A DNA stretch of 5,675 nucleotides from CAYGVX01 sp964544285 (GTDB taxonomy: Archaea > Thermoproteota > Bathyarchaeia > Bathyarchaeales > SOJC01), in NCBI GenBank assembly GCA_964544285.1, contig CAZJAQ010000072.1:1-5675 (forward strand). The letters run 5' to 3'. The position numbers were made by a program, and so were the translations under genes. This document shows positions 1 through 5,021 of the stretch, in pieces (position 1 is the stretch's first letter; each line of letters starts with the position of its first letter). Below the pieces are notes generated by a model. The model was not told where the DNA came from. It saw nothing but the letters and a program-made list of their open reading frames with translations, and did no database searches.

Positions 1-78
1 TGGCGGGCCCGAGGGGAATTGAACCCCTGACCTACGGATTAAGAGTCCGCCGCTCTAACCTTGCTGAGCTACGGGCCC
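1..78 (-). tRNA. tRNA-Lys (anticodon CTT)
   Basis: Read on the minus strand, this folds as a complete cloverleaf without an intron. The acceptor GGGCCCG (from 78) pairs with CGGGCCC (5-11). The D arm is GCTC/GAGC with a 10-nt loop. The anticodon arm is GCGGA/TCCGT around the loop CTCTTAA, and the T arm is AGGGG/CCCCT around TTCAATT. The loop puts the anticodon CTT at 43-41, which reads AAG (lysine). The discriminator base is G (position 4). CCA is encoded at 3-1, so the mature 3' end coincides with the window edge. It decodes AAG in translation. All arms pair without mismatch apart from one G-T pair at the base of the anticodon stem, so the assignment is very secure. Confidence 0.97.
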
Positions 79-107
79 ACGACACTTTCAGAAAAGAACT
101 TGTGCTA

Positions 108-126
108 AGAAATTTAGAGCTTTCGG
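108..126 (-). promoter_or_regulatory. Putative tRNA-Lys promoter (BRE + TATA-like box)
   Basis: On the minus strand the string CGAAAGCTCTAAATTT lies about 35 nt upstream of the tRNA 5' end. CTAAATTT resembles an archaeal TATA box, and the preceding CGAAAG resembles the purine-rich BRE to which TFB binds. Transcription would start about 10 nt before the mature tRNA, leaving a short leader for RNase P. This rests on spacing and composition only. Confidence 0.45.
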
Positions 127-188
127 TTTTGTTTTAGGCTTAGACAGTAGTGGTTGTACAAGCCTTTCTCTGATTTTTCACTCGAGGC

Positions 189-713
189 TCATTTTTCCTT
201 AGTTTTCTGTTTTCTGGGCGGGGAACGCTTTGCTAATGCCCACCAATCTTTGATTAAATACACAGCTGTAAAGATGAAGCCTACAACAGCTATAGTCACC
301 ATAAAAAAGGCACCTACAGAATACGTTAAAACTGCTATGCCCCCAAGGAAAATCTCGGTGAACAAAGTCACTAAATATTGGCTGAAGGCGAAATCCCGTT
401 TCATGTTATCCAGCGATTTATAAAGCCAGAGTGGATTTGTCGAAATGCCGATGAATTGCAGAGCAGTCATGATATACCCAAAAGACGAAACCGAAAAAAG
501 GACAACAATCAATTCAAAGAGCACATTTGCATCAGCTTTCGGAAAAAATCCGGGCGTCAGAACTAAGACCATGATGACAGCGACAAACCCTGCGAGCACT
601 CCGCACAAATTTGCATAGTTTCCAGCACCTTGACGCAGCAGGCTTGCCCTTTCTTCAGCTTTTTTCTCAGCAACATCATCACTCACAGCTTTTTCTTCTT
701 TTCTCTCACTCAT
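189..713 (-). CDS. Four-helix integral membrane protein of unknown function
   Basis: This 174-residue protein is not one I recognise. A charged, Lys/Glu-rich N-terminal segment (residues 1-29, probably helical) precedes four hydrophobic segments at about 35-54, 63-86, 112-132 and 134-155. A basic, proline-containing tail (161-174, rich in Lys and Arg) follows. By the positive-inside rule both termini and the Lys/Arg-bearing loop at 99-106 would be cytoplasmic. No signal peptide, catalytic motif or cysteine cluster is visible; the only cysteine is Cys37, in the first helix. The ATG start at 713 is supported by GGGGGA ending 7 nt upstream and a TATA-like box near 751-760. The gene stands alone, divergent from the dph5 operon and upstream of the tRNA on the same strand. 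It could be an accessory subunit or a simple structural membrane protein; the sequence does not say which. Confidence 0.8.
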   Translation of the reverse strand: MSERKEEKAVSDDVAEKKAEERASLLRQGAGNYANLCGVLAGFVAVIMVLVLTPGFFPKADANVLFELIVVLFSVSSFGYIMTALQFIGISTNPLWLYKSLDNMKRDFAFSQYLVTLFTEIFLGGIAVLTYSVGAFFMVTIAVVGFIFTAVYLIKDWWALAKRSPPRKQKTKEK

Positions 714-750
714 AGCTTATTCCCCCAATCCTTTTTTTCTAACTTATGCG

Positions 751-760
751 TATTAAAATA
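751..760 (-). promoter_or_regulatory. TATA-like box upstream of the membrane-protein gene
   Basis: The AT-only decamer TATTAAAATA (TATTTTAATA on the minus strand) is centred about 43 nt upstream of the ATG at 713. With the usual spacing of about 26 nt from box to start site, transcription would begin near 730 and give a leader of about 17 nt that includes the GGGGGA ribosome binding site. The element could also be read on the plus strand and start transcripts near 783, toward the dph5 operon. Confidence 0.4.
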
Positions 761-792
761 TGCATTGAATACTTCTTGAACCATAGTCACCC

Positions 793-802
793 TAATATTT
801 TT
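793..802 (+). promoter_or_regulatory. Possible TATA-like box for the dph5-DUF357-ribL operon
   Basis: TAATATTTTT lies about 37 nt upstream of the preferred dph5 start at 834. A start site about 26 nt downstream of the box (near 822) would give a leader of about 12 nt that just includes the GGTGG binding site. If this is the true promoter, the upstream TTG at 801 could not be used. The evidence is composition and spacing only. Confidence 0.3.
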
Positions 803-822
803 GGTTATCGCACATAATCAGC

Positions 823-827
823 GGTGG
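823..827 (+). promoter_or_regulatory. Ribosome binding site that sets the dph5 start
   Basis: GGTGG sits 6 nt upstream of the ATG at 834 and matches the archaeal anti-Shine-Dalgarno core (GGAGGTG). It favours 834 over the in-frame TTG at 801, which would add 11 residues unlike any diphthine synthase N-terminus. Confidence 0.6.
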
Positions 828-833
828 AAAAGA

Positions 834-1637
834 ATGGGAGAACTCGTCTTCGTGGGCATGGGGTTATACGACGAAAACGATATTTCGCTGCGCGGCTTAG
901 AAGAGGCAAAAAAGGCAGATTTTGTCTTCGCAGAACTCTACACAAGCTTGATGGAAGGCTTAAACCTCGAGAAACTTGAAAGACTCGTTGGGAAAAAGGT
1001 TGTTCTGGTTTCGAGAAGGATGCTCGAAGAGGAAAACGGAAGGACAATTCTCACTGCAGCCAAAAAAGGTAAAACTGTTCTTCTCGTGCCCGGAGACCCG
1101 TTAATTGCCACTACGCACGTGGATTTGCGGATAAGAGCCGAGGAAACTGGAATCAATACACGCATCGTCCACGGCGCTTCCATAATCTCAGCTGCGATGG
1201 GGCTGTCGGGCTTGCAGAATTACAAGTTCGGAAGGAGCGTGACGATTCCCTTCACCGAAGGAGGCGTTGTTTCAGAAACGCCCTACAAAGTGATAAAGAC
1301 GAACATGAAAGTGGGACTTCACACGCTCTGCTTCTTAGACATAAAGGCAGAAGAGAAGCAGTATATGACTATTAAGGAGGCGTTAGAAACGCTCTTGGCG
1401 GTAGAAGCGAGGATGCGAAAGTCCACGATCACGCGAAAAACCTTGGTTGTGGGCATAGCCCGAGCAGGCTCAAACAAACCGACTGTGAAAGCTGGCTCGC
1501 TAGACGAATTGCTGGACTATAATTTCGGTAGCCCACCTCACACCCTCATCTTTCTAGGCAGGCTGCATTTCATGGAGGCAGAAGCCCTCATCCAACTCGC
1601 CCACGCACCCAAAGACATAGGGAAGCTGGTCGAATGA
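834..1637 (+). CDS. dphB: Diphthine synthase (Dph5/DphB)
   Basis: S-adenosylmethionine-dependent methyltransferase that methylates the 3-amino-3-carboxypropyl histidine of elongation factor 2 during diphthamide synthesis; cytosolic. The 267-residue length is typical. The N-terminal MGELVFVGMGLYDENDIS matches the family's opening GLGLYDExDI block. The tetrapyrrole-methylase fold motif PGDPLIATTH (86-95) forms the SAM site. Further conserved blocks are VHGASIISA (112-120), the region GLHTLCFLDIKAEE (161-174) and PPHTLIFLGRLHFME (234-248). I chose ATG 834 rather than the TTG at 801 because the family begins within a residue or two of this methionine and GGTGG lies 6 nt upstream. It is the first gene of a plus-strand operon; its stop overlaps the DUF357 start as ATGA. 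The gene is found only in archaea and eukaryotes, which anchors the domain-level assignment of the window. Confidence 0.96.
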   Translation: MGELVFVGMGLYDENDISLRGLEEAKKADFVFAELYTSLMEGLNLEKLERLVGKKVVLVSRRMLEEENGRTILTAAKKGKTVLLVPGDPLIATTHVDLRIRAEETGINTRIVHGASIISAAMGLSGLQNYKFGRSVTIPFTEGGVVSETPYKVIKTNMKVGLHTLCFLDIKAEEKQYMTIKEALETLLAVEARMRKSTITRKTLVVGIARAGSNKPTVKAGSLDELLDYNFGSPPHTLIFLGRLHFMEAEALIQLAHAPKDIGKLVE

Positions 1638-1918
1638 CGATTGAAGAACTCGTTGAAAAATACATCAGGGGCGCAGAGCACGTTTTCGAGCAAATAAGAG
1701 AAAGAAGCCTACGCAAAGAGGGTGCCGAAAAAGTCATCGACCACGCCGTAAAATACTTAGAGGACGCAAAGTACTACAGCAGCCAGAAAAGATTTGAAAC
1801 CGCCCTCGCCTCAGTAGCCTACTGCGAAGGCTTGCTCGACGCGTTAAAACTACTGGGAATGGTGAAATTTCAATGGCCAACAGACAACAGGCAGGAAGGA
1901 AACGTCCGATTGTTCTAG
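1634..1918 (+). CDS. DUF357 family protein
   Basis: Small (94-residue) all-helical protein that I assign to the archaeal DUF357 family from its overall pattern. Residues 1-48 form amphipathic helices rich in Glu, Lys and Arg. The block DAKYYSSQKRFETALASVAYCEGLLDALKLLG (44-75) then carries the alternating helical repeat, with Tyr-Tyr and a single Cys64. The conserved ending LGMVKFQW (74-81) is followed by a variable 13-residue tail. No function is established for the family. Its start overlaps the dph5 stop by 4 nt (ATGA), implying translational coupling. Its 3' end overlaps the start of ribL by 46 nt; the overlap covers only the non-conserved tail. The tight fit between diphthine synthase and FAD synthase genes suggests stable co-transcription but does not reveal its job. 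Confidence 0.85.
   Translation: MTIEELVEKYIRGAEHVFEQIRERSLRKEGAEKVIDHAVKYLEDAKYYSSQKRFETALASVAYCEGLLDALKLLGMVKFQWPTDNRQEGNVRLF
1861..1865 (+). promoter_or_regulatory. Ribosome binding site for ribL inside the DUF357 gene
   Basis: GGTGA, a direct match to the archaeal Shine-Dalgarno consensus, ends 7 nt before the ATG at 1873. It lies within the DUF357 coding sequence and supports the 46-nt gene overlap. No later in-frame ATG, GTG or TTG precedes the conserved VLAAGVFD block. Confidence 0.75.
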
Positions 1919-2349
1919 CCGCAGGAGTCTTCGACCTCCTCCACTTAGGCCACGTGAAGTTTTTGGAGGAGGCAAAGAAAGCGGGCGGAAAGGACGCAGA
2001 GCTCATCGTCATCATCGCACGGGACAAGACAGTCGAACAGAGAAAGGGCGAGAAGCCAGTGATGTCGGAGAATCAGAGGCGAGCATTAGTGGAATCCTTG
2101 AGAGTCGTGGACGAGGCAATCTTGGGATACGAAGATTTCAGCATAAGCAACGTCATTGAGAAGATAAAGCCCGACATCATCGCATTGGGGCACGACCAGA
2201 AGAACATCGGAGAGACCGTGAAGAAAGCCATCGCCGACAAGGGTTTGAAGATGAAGGTTGTGACTATTGGGAAATTCAGCGAAGACGAGCTCGACAGCAG
2301 CTCGGAGATTAAAAGAAAAATAATCGAACGATACAAACGCCAGTCTTAA
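1873..2349 (+). CDS. ribL: FAD synthase, RibL type (FMN adenylyltransferase)
   Basis: Nucleotidyltransferase that transfers AMP from ATP to FMN to make FAD, the last step of flavin cofactor synthesis; cytosolic. The 158-residue protein has the cytidylyltransferase-like fold. GVFDLLHLGH (18-27) contains the HxGH nucleotide-binding signature (H24, H27). ELIVIIARDKT (43-53) and KPVMSENQRR (61-70) follow the order in archaeal RibL, then KPDIIALGHDQ (99-109). SSSEIKRKI (142-150) stands where the family has its second nucleotide-binding motif. ATG 1873 has GGTGA 7 nt upstream. It is third in the dph5-DUF357-ribL operon and ends with a 4-bp stop overlap with the convergent M55 gene. Oddly, the protein has no cysteine, whereas the characterised Methanocaldococcus enzyme is air-sensitive and has conserved C-terminal cysteines. 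A related cytidylyltransferase activity on another substrate cannot be excluded. Confidence 0.9.
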   Translation: MANRQQAGRKRPIVLAAGVFDLLHLGHVKFLEEAKKAGGKDAELIVIIARDKTVEQRKGEKPVMSENQRRALVESLRVVDEAILGYEDFSISNVIEKIKPDIIALGHDQKNIGETVKKAIADKGLKMKVVTIGKFSEDELDSSSEIKRKIIERYKRQS

Positions 2350-3167
2350 ACAGTCGTCCCAGCCAACGTAATCATAGCTACAAAAGCCCTGTAAACCTCT
2401 ATCATGTTCCTAGAACTGTAGGACACGGTTCTGCCGTCGACACGCTTCGACCTCGGCACCCACTCTGCAACTTCAGCCATGCCAGGGTTGATGAAGACGA
2501 CCTTGAGGTTAATGGGCGGCTTTATCTTGAAAGGCTTAAGCCCGTCGACCTGCTTTAGGGCTTTGACAGCGCCTCTCTTTATCAACTCTCTAGCCTTGGT
2601 TGGGCTGAGACAACGTGCAGCCGTTCTGCCCACCGCTTCTTTGACAGCCACCGTCTCAACTTTCCCGAGGAAAGTTTTTGCTTCTTCCGTCAGCTTCTTG
2701 TCTCCCGTGACCAGAGCCACGGGCACGTCATAGTGTCCCGCTATCGCAGCGTTGATTCCTGTTTCTCCCATTACTTTGTCGTTTATGAGAAAGTCGTAGA
2801 CCACGCGACCACTGTAGGTGTGTTCGAGGATGCATGGGTAAGCGCCTCGCATTCCGTGATAGCCCACGAAGAAGACGGCGTCGAAGGATGAGTTGATGCC
2901 TTCCATCATGAACAGGGGCTTGGGCGAGCCAGTTATGAGCTCTGCTTCTTCGTGAAGCTCTTCGGGGATGATGTTCCTCATAGTGCCATGAGAATCGTTG
3001 ACCACCACTTTCTTAGCCCCTGCTTCTAAAGCGCCCTCGATGGCGGCGTTTACTTCGCCGGTCATCAGCTTTCTGGCACGTTCATGTTCCTTTCCCTCTC
3101 GGAGCACGTGTTCACCATGGGTTACGCCTGAAATTCCTTCCATGTCTGCAGAGATGAAAACCTTCAT
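2346..3167 (-). CDS. M55 family D-aminopeptidase (DppA-like)
   Basis: Zinc-dependent aminopeptidase related to Bacillus DppA, which releases N-terminal D-amino acids from short peptides; expected to be cytosolic and to assemble as a ring. The 273-residue length is normal. The zinc ligands fall almost exactly on DppA numbering: D8 and E10 in ISADMEGISG, H60 in NDSHGTM, H104 in GYHGM and E135 in GETG. H116 in the LEHTYSG segment corresponds to the proposed catalytic histidine (115 in DppA). Start ATG 3165-3167 has GTGGTG (3173-3178) 5 nt upstream and places the SADMEG motif where the family has it. The gene is monocistronic as far as can be seen, divergent from the rhomboid gene and overlapping the convergent ribL stop by 4 bp. 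The family is clear; the physiological substrate in this organism is unknown. Confidence 0.93.
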   Translation of the reverse strand: MKVFISADMEGISGVTHGEHVLREGKEHERARKLMTGEVNAAIEGALEAGAKKVVVNDSHGTMRNIIPEELHEEAELITGSPKPLFMMEGINSSFDAVFFVGYHGMRGAYPCILEHTYSGRVVYDFLINDKVMGETGINAAIAGHYDVPVALVTGDKKLTEEAKTFLGKVETVAVKEAVGRTAARCLSPTKARELIKRGAVKALKQVDGLKPFKIKPPINLKVVFINPGMAEVAEWVPRSKRVDGRTVSYSSRNMIEVYRAFVAMITLAGTTV

Positions 3168-3216
3168 TACAACACCACTTTTCTATTTTGCTCGGTAACA
3201 GAATAAAAGCCTTCAT
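3112..3216 (-). CDS. Possible short upstream ORF overlapping the M55 start
   Basis: An ATG at 3214-3216 lies behind CGAGGAGG (3220-3227 on the minus strand), the best Shine-Dalgarno match in the window, though only 3 nt separate it from the ATG. The frame encodes 34 residues starting MKAFILLPSK and stops at 3112, overlapping the first 56 nt of the M55 gene out of frame. The opening resembles the M55 opening (MKVFIS) at both DNA and protein level. It could be a leader peptide that tunes M55 translation, a duplicated initiation region, or chance. It would be absent from the mRNA if transcription starts near 3180. No family is recognised. Confidence 0.25.
   Translation of the reverse strand: MKAFILLPSKIEKWCCNEGFHLCRHGRNFRRNPW
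3201..3210. promoter_or_regulatory. AT-rich element shared by the M55 and rhomboid divergent promoters
   Basis: GAATAAAAGC lies midway in the 76-bp divergent gap. Read on the plus strand it could place transcription near 3232, just before the rhomboid GTG at 3244. Read on the minus strand (GCTTTTATTC) it could place transcription near 3180, just before the M55 ATG at 3167. The match to the TATA consensus is only moderate. Confidence 0.3.
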
Positions 3217-3243
3217 TAACCTCCTCGTATGGTTTAAGGCAAA

Positions 3244-3864
3244 GTGGTTGGGGCTGTCTTGTTCAGAAGCACCGCTTACAGGCTTTCGCCGACGTTTGCG
3301 TTGGTCGTCGTTAACGTAGCCGTTTACATCTACACCTCTCTCTTGGGAAACAACTTTGTCCTCACGGCAGACAGCGTGCTGGCAACGTATGGTCAATCCA
3401 CCTATGCGCTGCTCTACCGAGGTTGGTGGTGGCAGCTAATCACGTCCATGTTTGTCCACGTCAGCATCATCCACCTCGCCAGCAACATGCTCTTCCTCAT
3501 AATATTCGGGATGCGAGCCGAAGAACTCTTCAAAGACACAGAGTACTATCTCGTCTATCTTGCATCTGGGCTTGCAGGCAACCTCCTCAGCCTACTCTAC
3601 CTATTCTACCCCCACATCGTGGTGTCTGCGGGGGCTTCGGGCGCCATCTTCGGATTGTTCGGCGCAGGGATAATATTCCTGAGAAGGGTGGTCGGCGGCT
3701 CCGTAGCTGGAGCTTTGGTTTTCGCCTTCATGTTTTTCGTTATCACTCTTTCGGCGAGCACAAACATCTACGCTCATTTCGGCGGTCTCATCGTGGGCTT
3801 GGGAACAGGGTATTGGTTATCGAGAAACCGAAAAGCCGTTTTTACTCACAGAGTTAGCTACTAA
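3244..3864 (+). CDS. Rhomboid family intramembrane serine protease
   Basis: Membrane-embedded serine protease that cuts transmembrane substrates. The 206-residue protein is a minimal six-helix rhomboid: helices at about 17-36, 74-90, 101-122, 126-146, 153-170 and 176-193. The catalytic serine is S132 in the GASGAIFG motif on helix 4, and the partner H178 lies in AHFGGLIVGLGTGY on helix 6. H77 and N81 in HLASN supply the HxxxN motif that helps the oxyanion hole. The GWWWQLITSMFVH segment (60-72) is the usual region before helix 2. All catalytic elements are present, so it should be active. The start is uncertain: GTG 3244 is the most upstream possibility, since an in-frame TAA lies at 3235-3237, and TTG 3259 would shorten it by 5 residues. 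Neither has a strong ribosome binding site. It overlaps the convergent ribK stop by 4 bp. Its substrate is not indicated by context. Confidence 0.94.
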   Translation: MVGAVLFRSTAYRLSPTFALVVVNVAVYIYTSLLGNNFVLTADSVLATYGQSTYALLYRGWWWQLITSMFVHVSIIHLASNMLFLIIFGMRAEELFKDTEYYLVYLASGLAGNLLSLLYLFYPHIVVSAGASGAIFGLFGAGIIFLRRVVGGSVAGALVFAFMFFVITLSASTNIYAHFGGLIVGLGTGYWLSRNRKAVFTHRVSY

Positions 3865-4562
3865 GGCATCGTGAAGACTTCAACCTTCACTTTCTGTCCA
3901 TCCCTAATCTTAAGCTGATTACGCAAGTATTGGGGCGCGATGATTTCCAACACAGAAGCATCGTAATGGGTTCGAAAGGCAAAGATCAGAGCGCCTTTTG
4001 CCTTGTTGTTTATGAGCGTCGGGTAGCATTTCACTGGCCCGAAGGTTCGCGACTCGTCTTTGAAGCCTTCTATCTCGATGGCCGAGTAGCTTTCCAGCTC
4101 CTGCCGGGTTTTTATGTCGTAGTCTGAGGCCAGCTTAACGTTCAAGGTTCCGGGGTAGGGGTCGAACCCGAGTTTTTCGATGAACTGCTTTCGGTAGCCG
4201 TCTTGTTTAATGTAGTAGGCGCCTTCGCCCAAGCCGCTGAAAACTACACCCTCCAAAGTCACCGAGAGGGGTTGAACCGCTTCCACGATGATTTTCAACC
4301 TTGAATAAAGGTTTTTCAACTGCGCTTTCCCTGCGTCGGTGAGCTTGATGAGGCAGCCTTCCGCCGTGATTGACCGTTGAATCCAGCCGAGTTTATCGAG
4401 CTCTATTAATTGTCGAGAAGCTGTCTGCTGCGAGATTCCTGATTTTTCTGCCAAGTATTGCGTGGAGATTTTCACTGTTCTGTGGAAGGCTCCCAGTTCT
4501 GCAAGTTTGTATAGTATGAATTGGCGTCTCCACGATTGGGCGTCTGCGTGGGGAAGGGTCAT
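3861..4562 (-). CDS. ribK: CTP-dependent riboflavin kinase fused to a HTH domain (RbkR-like)
   Basis: Phosphorylates riboflavin to FMN using CTP, and probably also acts as a transcription regulator. In the 233-residue protein, residues 11-90 form a winged helix-turn-helix, with SGISQQTASRQLIELDKLGWI (41-61) as the recognition region. Residues 98-232 form the DUF120 kinase domain: SGLGEGAYYI (109-118), GYRKQFIEKLGFDPYPGTLN (122-141) and the segment FRTHYDASVLEIIAPQYLR (196-214). T139 and N141 correspond to the Mg-nucleotide ligands T43 and N45 of the Methanocaldococcus RibK. The HTH-DUF120 fusion is the architecture of archaeal RbkR, reported as a bifunctional flavin regulator and kinase. ATG 4562 has no good ribosome binding site, and the predicted leader is only about 14 nt. 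Inverted repeats overlap its promoter. Kinase assignment is firm; regulation is inferred from architecture. Confidence 0.93.
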   Translation of the reverse strand: MTLPHADAQSWRRQFILYKLAELGAFHRTVKISTQYLAEKSGISQQTASRQLIELDKLGWIQRSITAEGCLIKLTDAGKAQLKNLYSRLKIIVEAVQPLSVTLEGVVFSGLGEGAYYIKQDGYRKQFIEKLGFDPYPGTLNVKLASDYDIKTRQELESYSAIEIEGFKDESRTFGPVKCYPTLINNKAKGALIFAFRTHYDASVLEIIAPQYLRNQLKIRDGQKVKVEVFTMP

Positions 4563-4576
4563 TTTATGATGCCTTA

Positions 4577-4588
4577 CTCAAAAATGAG
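4577..4588. promoter_or_regulatory. Candidate operator: inverted repeat at the ribK start site
   Basis: CTCA-AAAA-TGAG is a perfect 4-bp inverted repeat with a 4-nt spacer. It lies between the ribK TATA box and its ATG, over the predicted transcription start. Such a position suits a repressor site, and the gene product carries a DNA-binding domain. The arms are short enough to arise by chance. Confidence 0.3.
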
Positions 4589-4596
4589 AAGTTAGC

Positions 4597-4613
4597 CACT
4601 TATAAGAATAGTG
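4597..4613 (-). promoter_or_regulatory. ribK promoter: TATA box inside an inverted repeat
   Basis: The palindrome CTTATAAG (4599-4606) is a good archaeal TATA box about 40 nt upstream of the ribK ATG; it predicts transcription near 4576. It is enclosed by CACT (4597-4600) and AGTG (4610-4613), an inverted repeat with a 9-nt spacer. A protein bound here would block TBP, so the repeat is a second candidate site for autoregulation by the HTH domain of RibK. Confidence 0.45.
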
Positions 4614-4642
4614 CGAACGATCAAGCTTAAAGATACTAGAAT

Positions 4643-4996
4643 TTACTTACCCGTATAAATGGCAACTATGTCTTTATATGCTTCCAAGAAATCTTGGGCA
4701 AAAGCATCAGCTAGATTTTCAGTGCCCCTGTGTTTTCTGCCTTGGATTCGTAAGTGATGATAGAACTCGTGAAGCACGATGTATGGGTTATAAAAGGCAT
4801 CTCTATTTGAGAAGCATATTGTTTTCTTTCCTGTGACGTAGCAGCCGCGATTCTTCGTGTGACCTTTTGGCATGCCGATTTTTACTTTTGGTGTTTCAAC
4901 ATTGTAGTATTTACTGAGCCACTTTAATGCTTCTTCAGGCTTTTTGGATAGAATCAGATGAACTATGCTGGCTTTAAACAGAAAATCAGCTTTCAC
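4643..4996 (-). CDS. Small HExxH putative metallopeptidase (ImmA/IrrE-like)
   Basis: This 117-residue protein carries a zinc metallopeptidase signature HEFYHH (76-81), with H76, H80 and catalytic E77. The block ENLADAFAQDFL (93-104) follows 12 residues later and resembles the ExxAnxFA segment of ImmA/IrrE-type and minigluzincin peptidases, with E93 the likely third zinc ligand. The strand preceding the helix (KTICFSNRDAFYNPYIVL, 58-75) fits that fold. There is no signal peptide or membrane segment, so it should be cytosolic. The N-terminal half (1-45) is unassigned. GTG 4996 is the only reasonable start because an in-frame TGA lies upstream; GGTG (5008-5011) lies 11 nt before it, rather far. 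It follows the DUF3795 gene by 25 nt and is probably co-transcribed. No antitoxin-like or HTH partner is adjacent, so an ImmA-type repressor-cleaving role is not supported. Confidence 0.75.
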   Translation of the reverse strand: MKADFLFKASIVHLILSKKPEEALKWLSKYYNVETPKVKIGMPKGHTKNRGCYVTGKKTICFSNRDAFYNPYIVLHEFYHHLRIQGRKHRGTENLADAFAQDFLEAYKDIVAIYTGK

Positions 4997-5021
4997 TAAG
5001 CAACCCGCACCTGCTCATAGC

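Noticed and set aside
136..165. Inverted repeat AGGCTT/AAGCCT with an 18-nt loop between the tRNA and the membrane-protein gene, as a possible terminator.
   Set aside because: The stem is only 6 bp with a long loop, and on the minus strand, where the upstream gene ends, it is followed by A-rich rather than T-rich sequence.
571..577. ATGATGA resembling a box C of a C/D guide RNA.
   Set aside because: No box D (CTGA) lies at a suitable distance downstream, and the position is antisense within a coding region. A similar GTGATGA at 4754-4760 fails for the same reasons.
730..738. T-run CTTTTTTTCT as a plus-strand terminator.
   Set aside because: There is no plus-strand gene upstream of it; on the minus strand it is an A-run in the leader of the membrane-protein gene.
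801..833. In-frame TTG at 801 as the diphthine synthase start, adding 11 residues.
   Set aside because: The added residues (MVIAHNQRWKR) do not resemble the family N-terminus, and GGTGG is correctly spaced before ATG 834. A TATA-like box also overlaps 801.
1734..2027. A 97-codon minus-strand frame across the DUF357/ribL junction.
   Set aside because: It has low-complexity composition rich in Ser, Arg and Phe, no ribosome binding site, and is antisense to two recognised genes.
3423..3857. A 144-codon open frame on the plus strand inside the rhomboid gene.
   Set aside because: It is the out-of-frame shadow of the rhomboid gene: rich in His, Arg and Pro, with no recognisable domain, while the rhomboid frame carries every catalytic motif.
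4643..4996. Toxin-antitoxin or phage-repressor cassette around the ImmA/IrrE-like peptidase.
   Set aside because: No HTH antitoxin or repressor gene is adjacent in the same operon; the upstream partner is a DUF3795 protein, and the HTH protein downstream is a complete riboflavin kinase with its own promoter.
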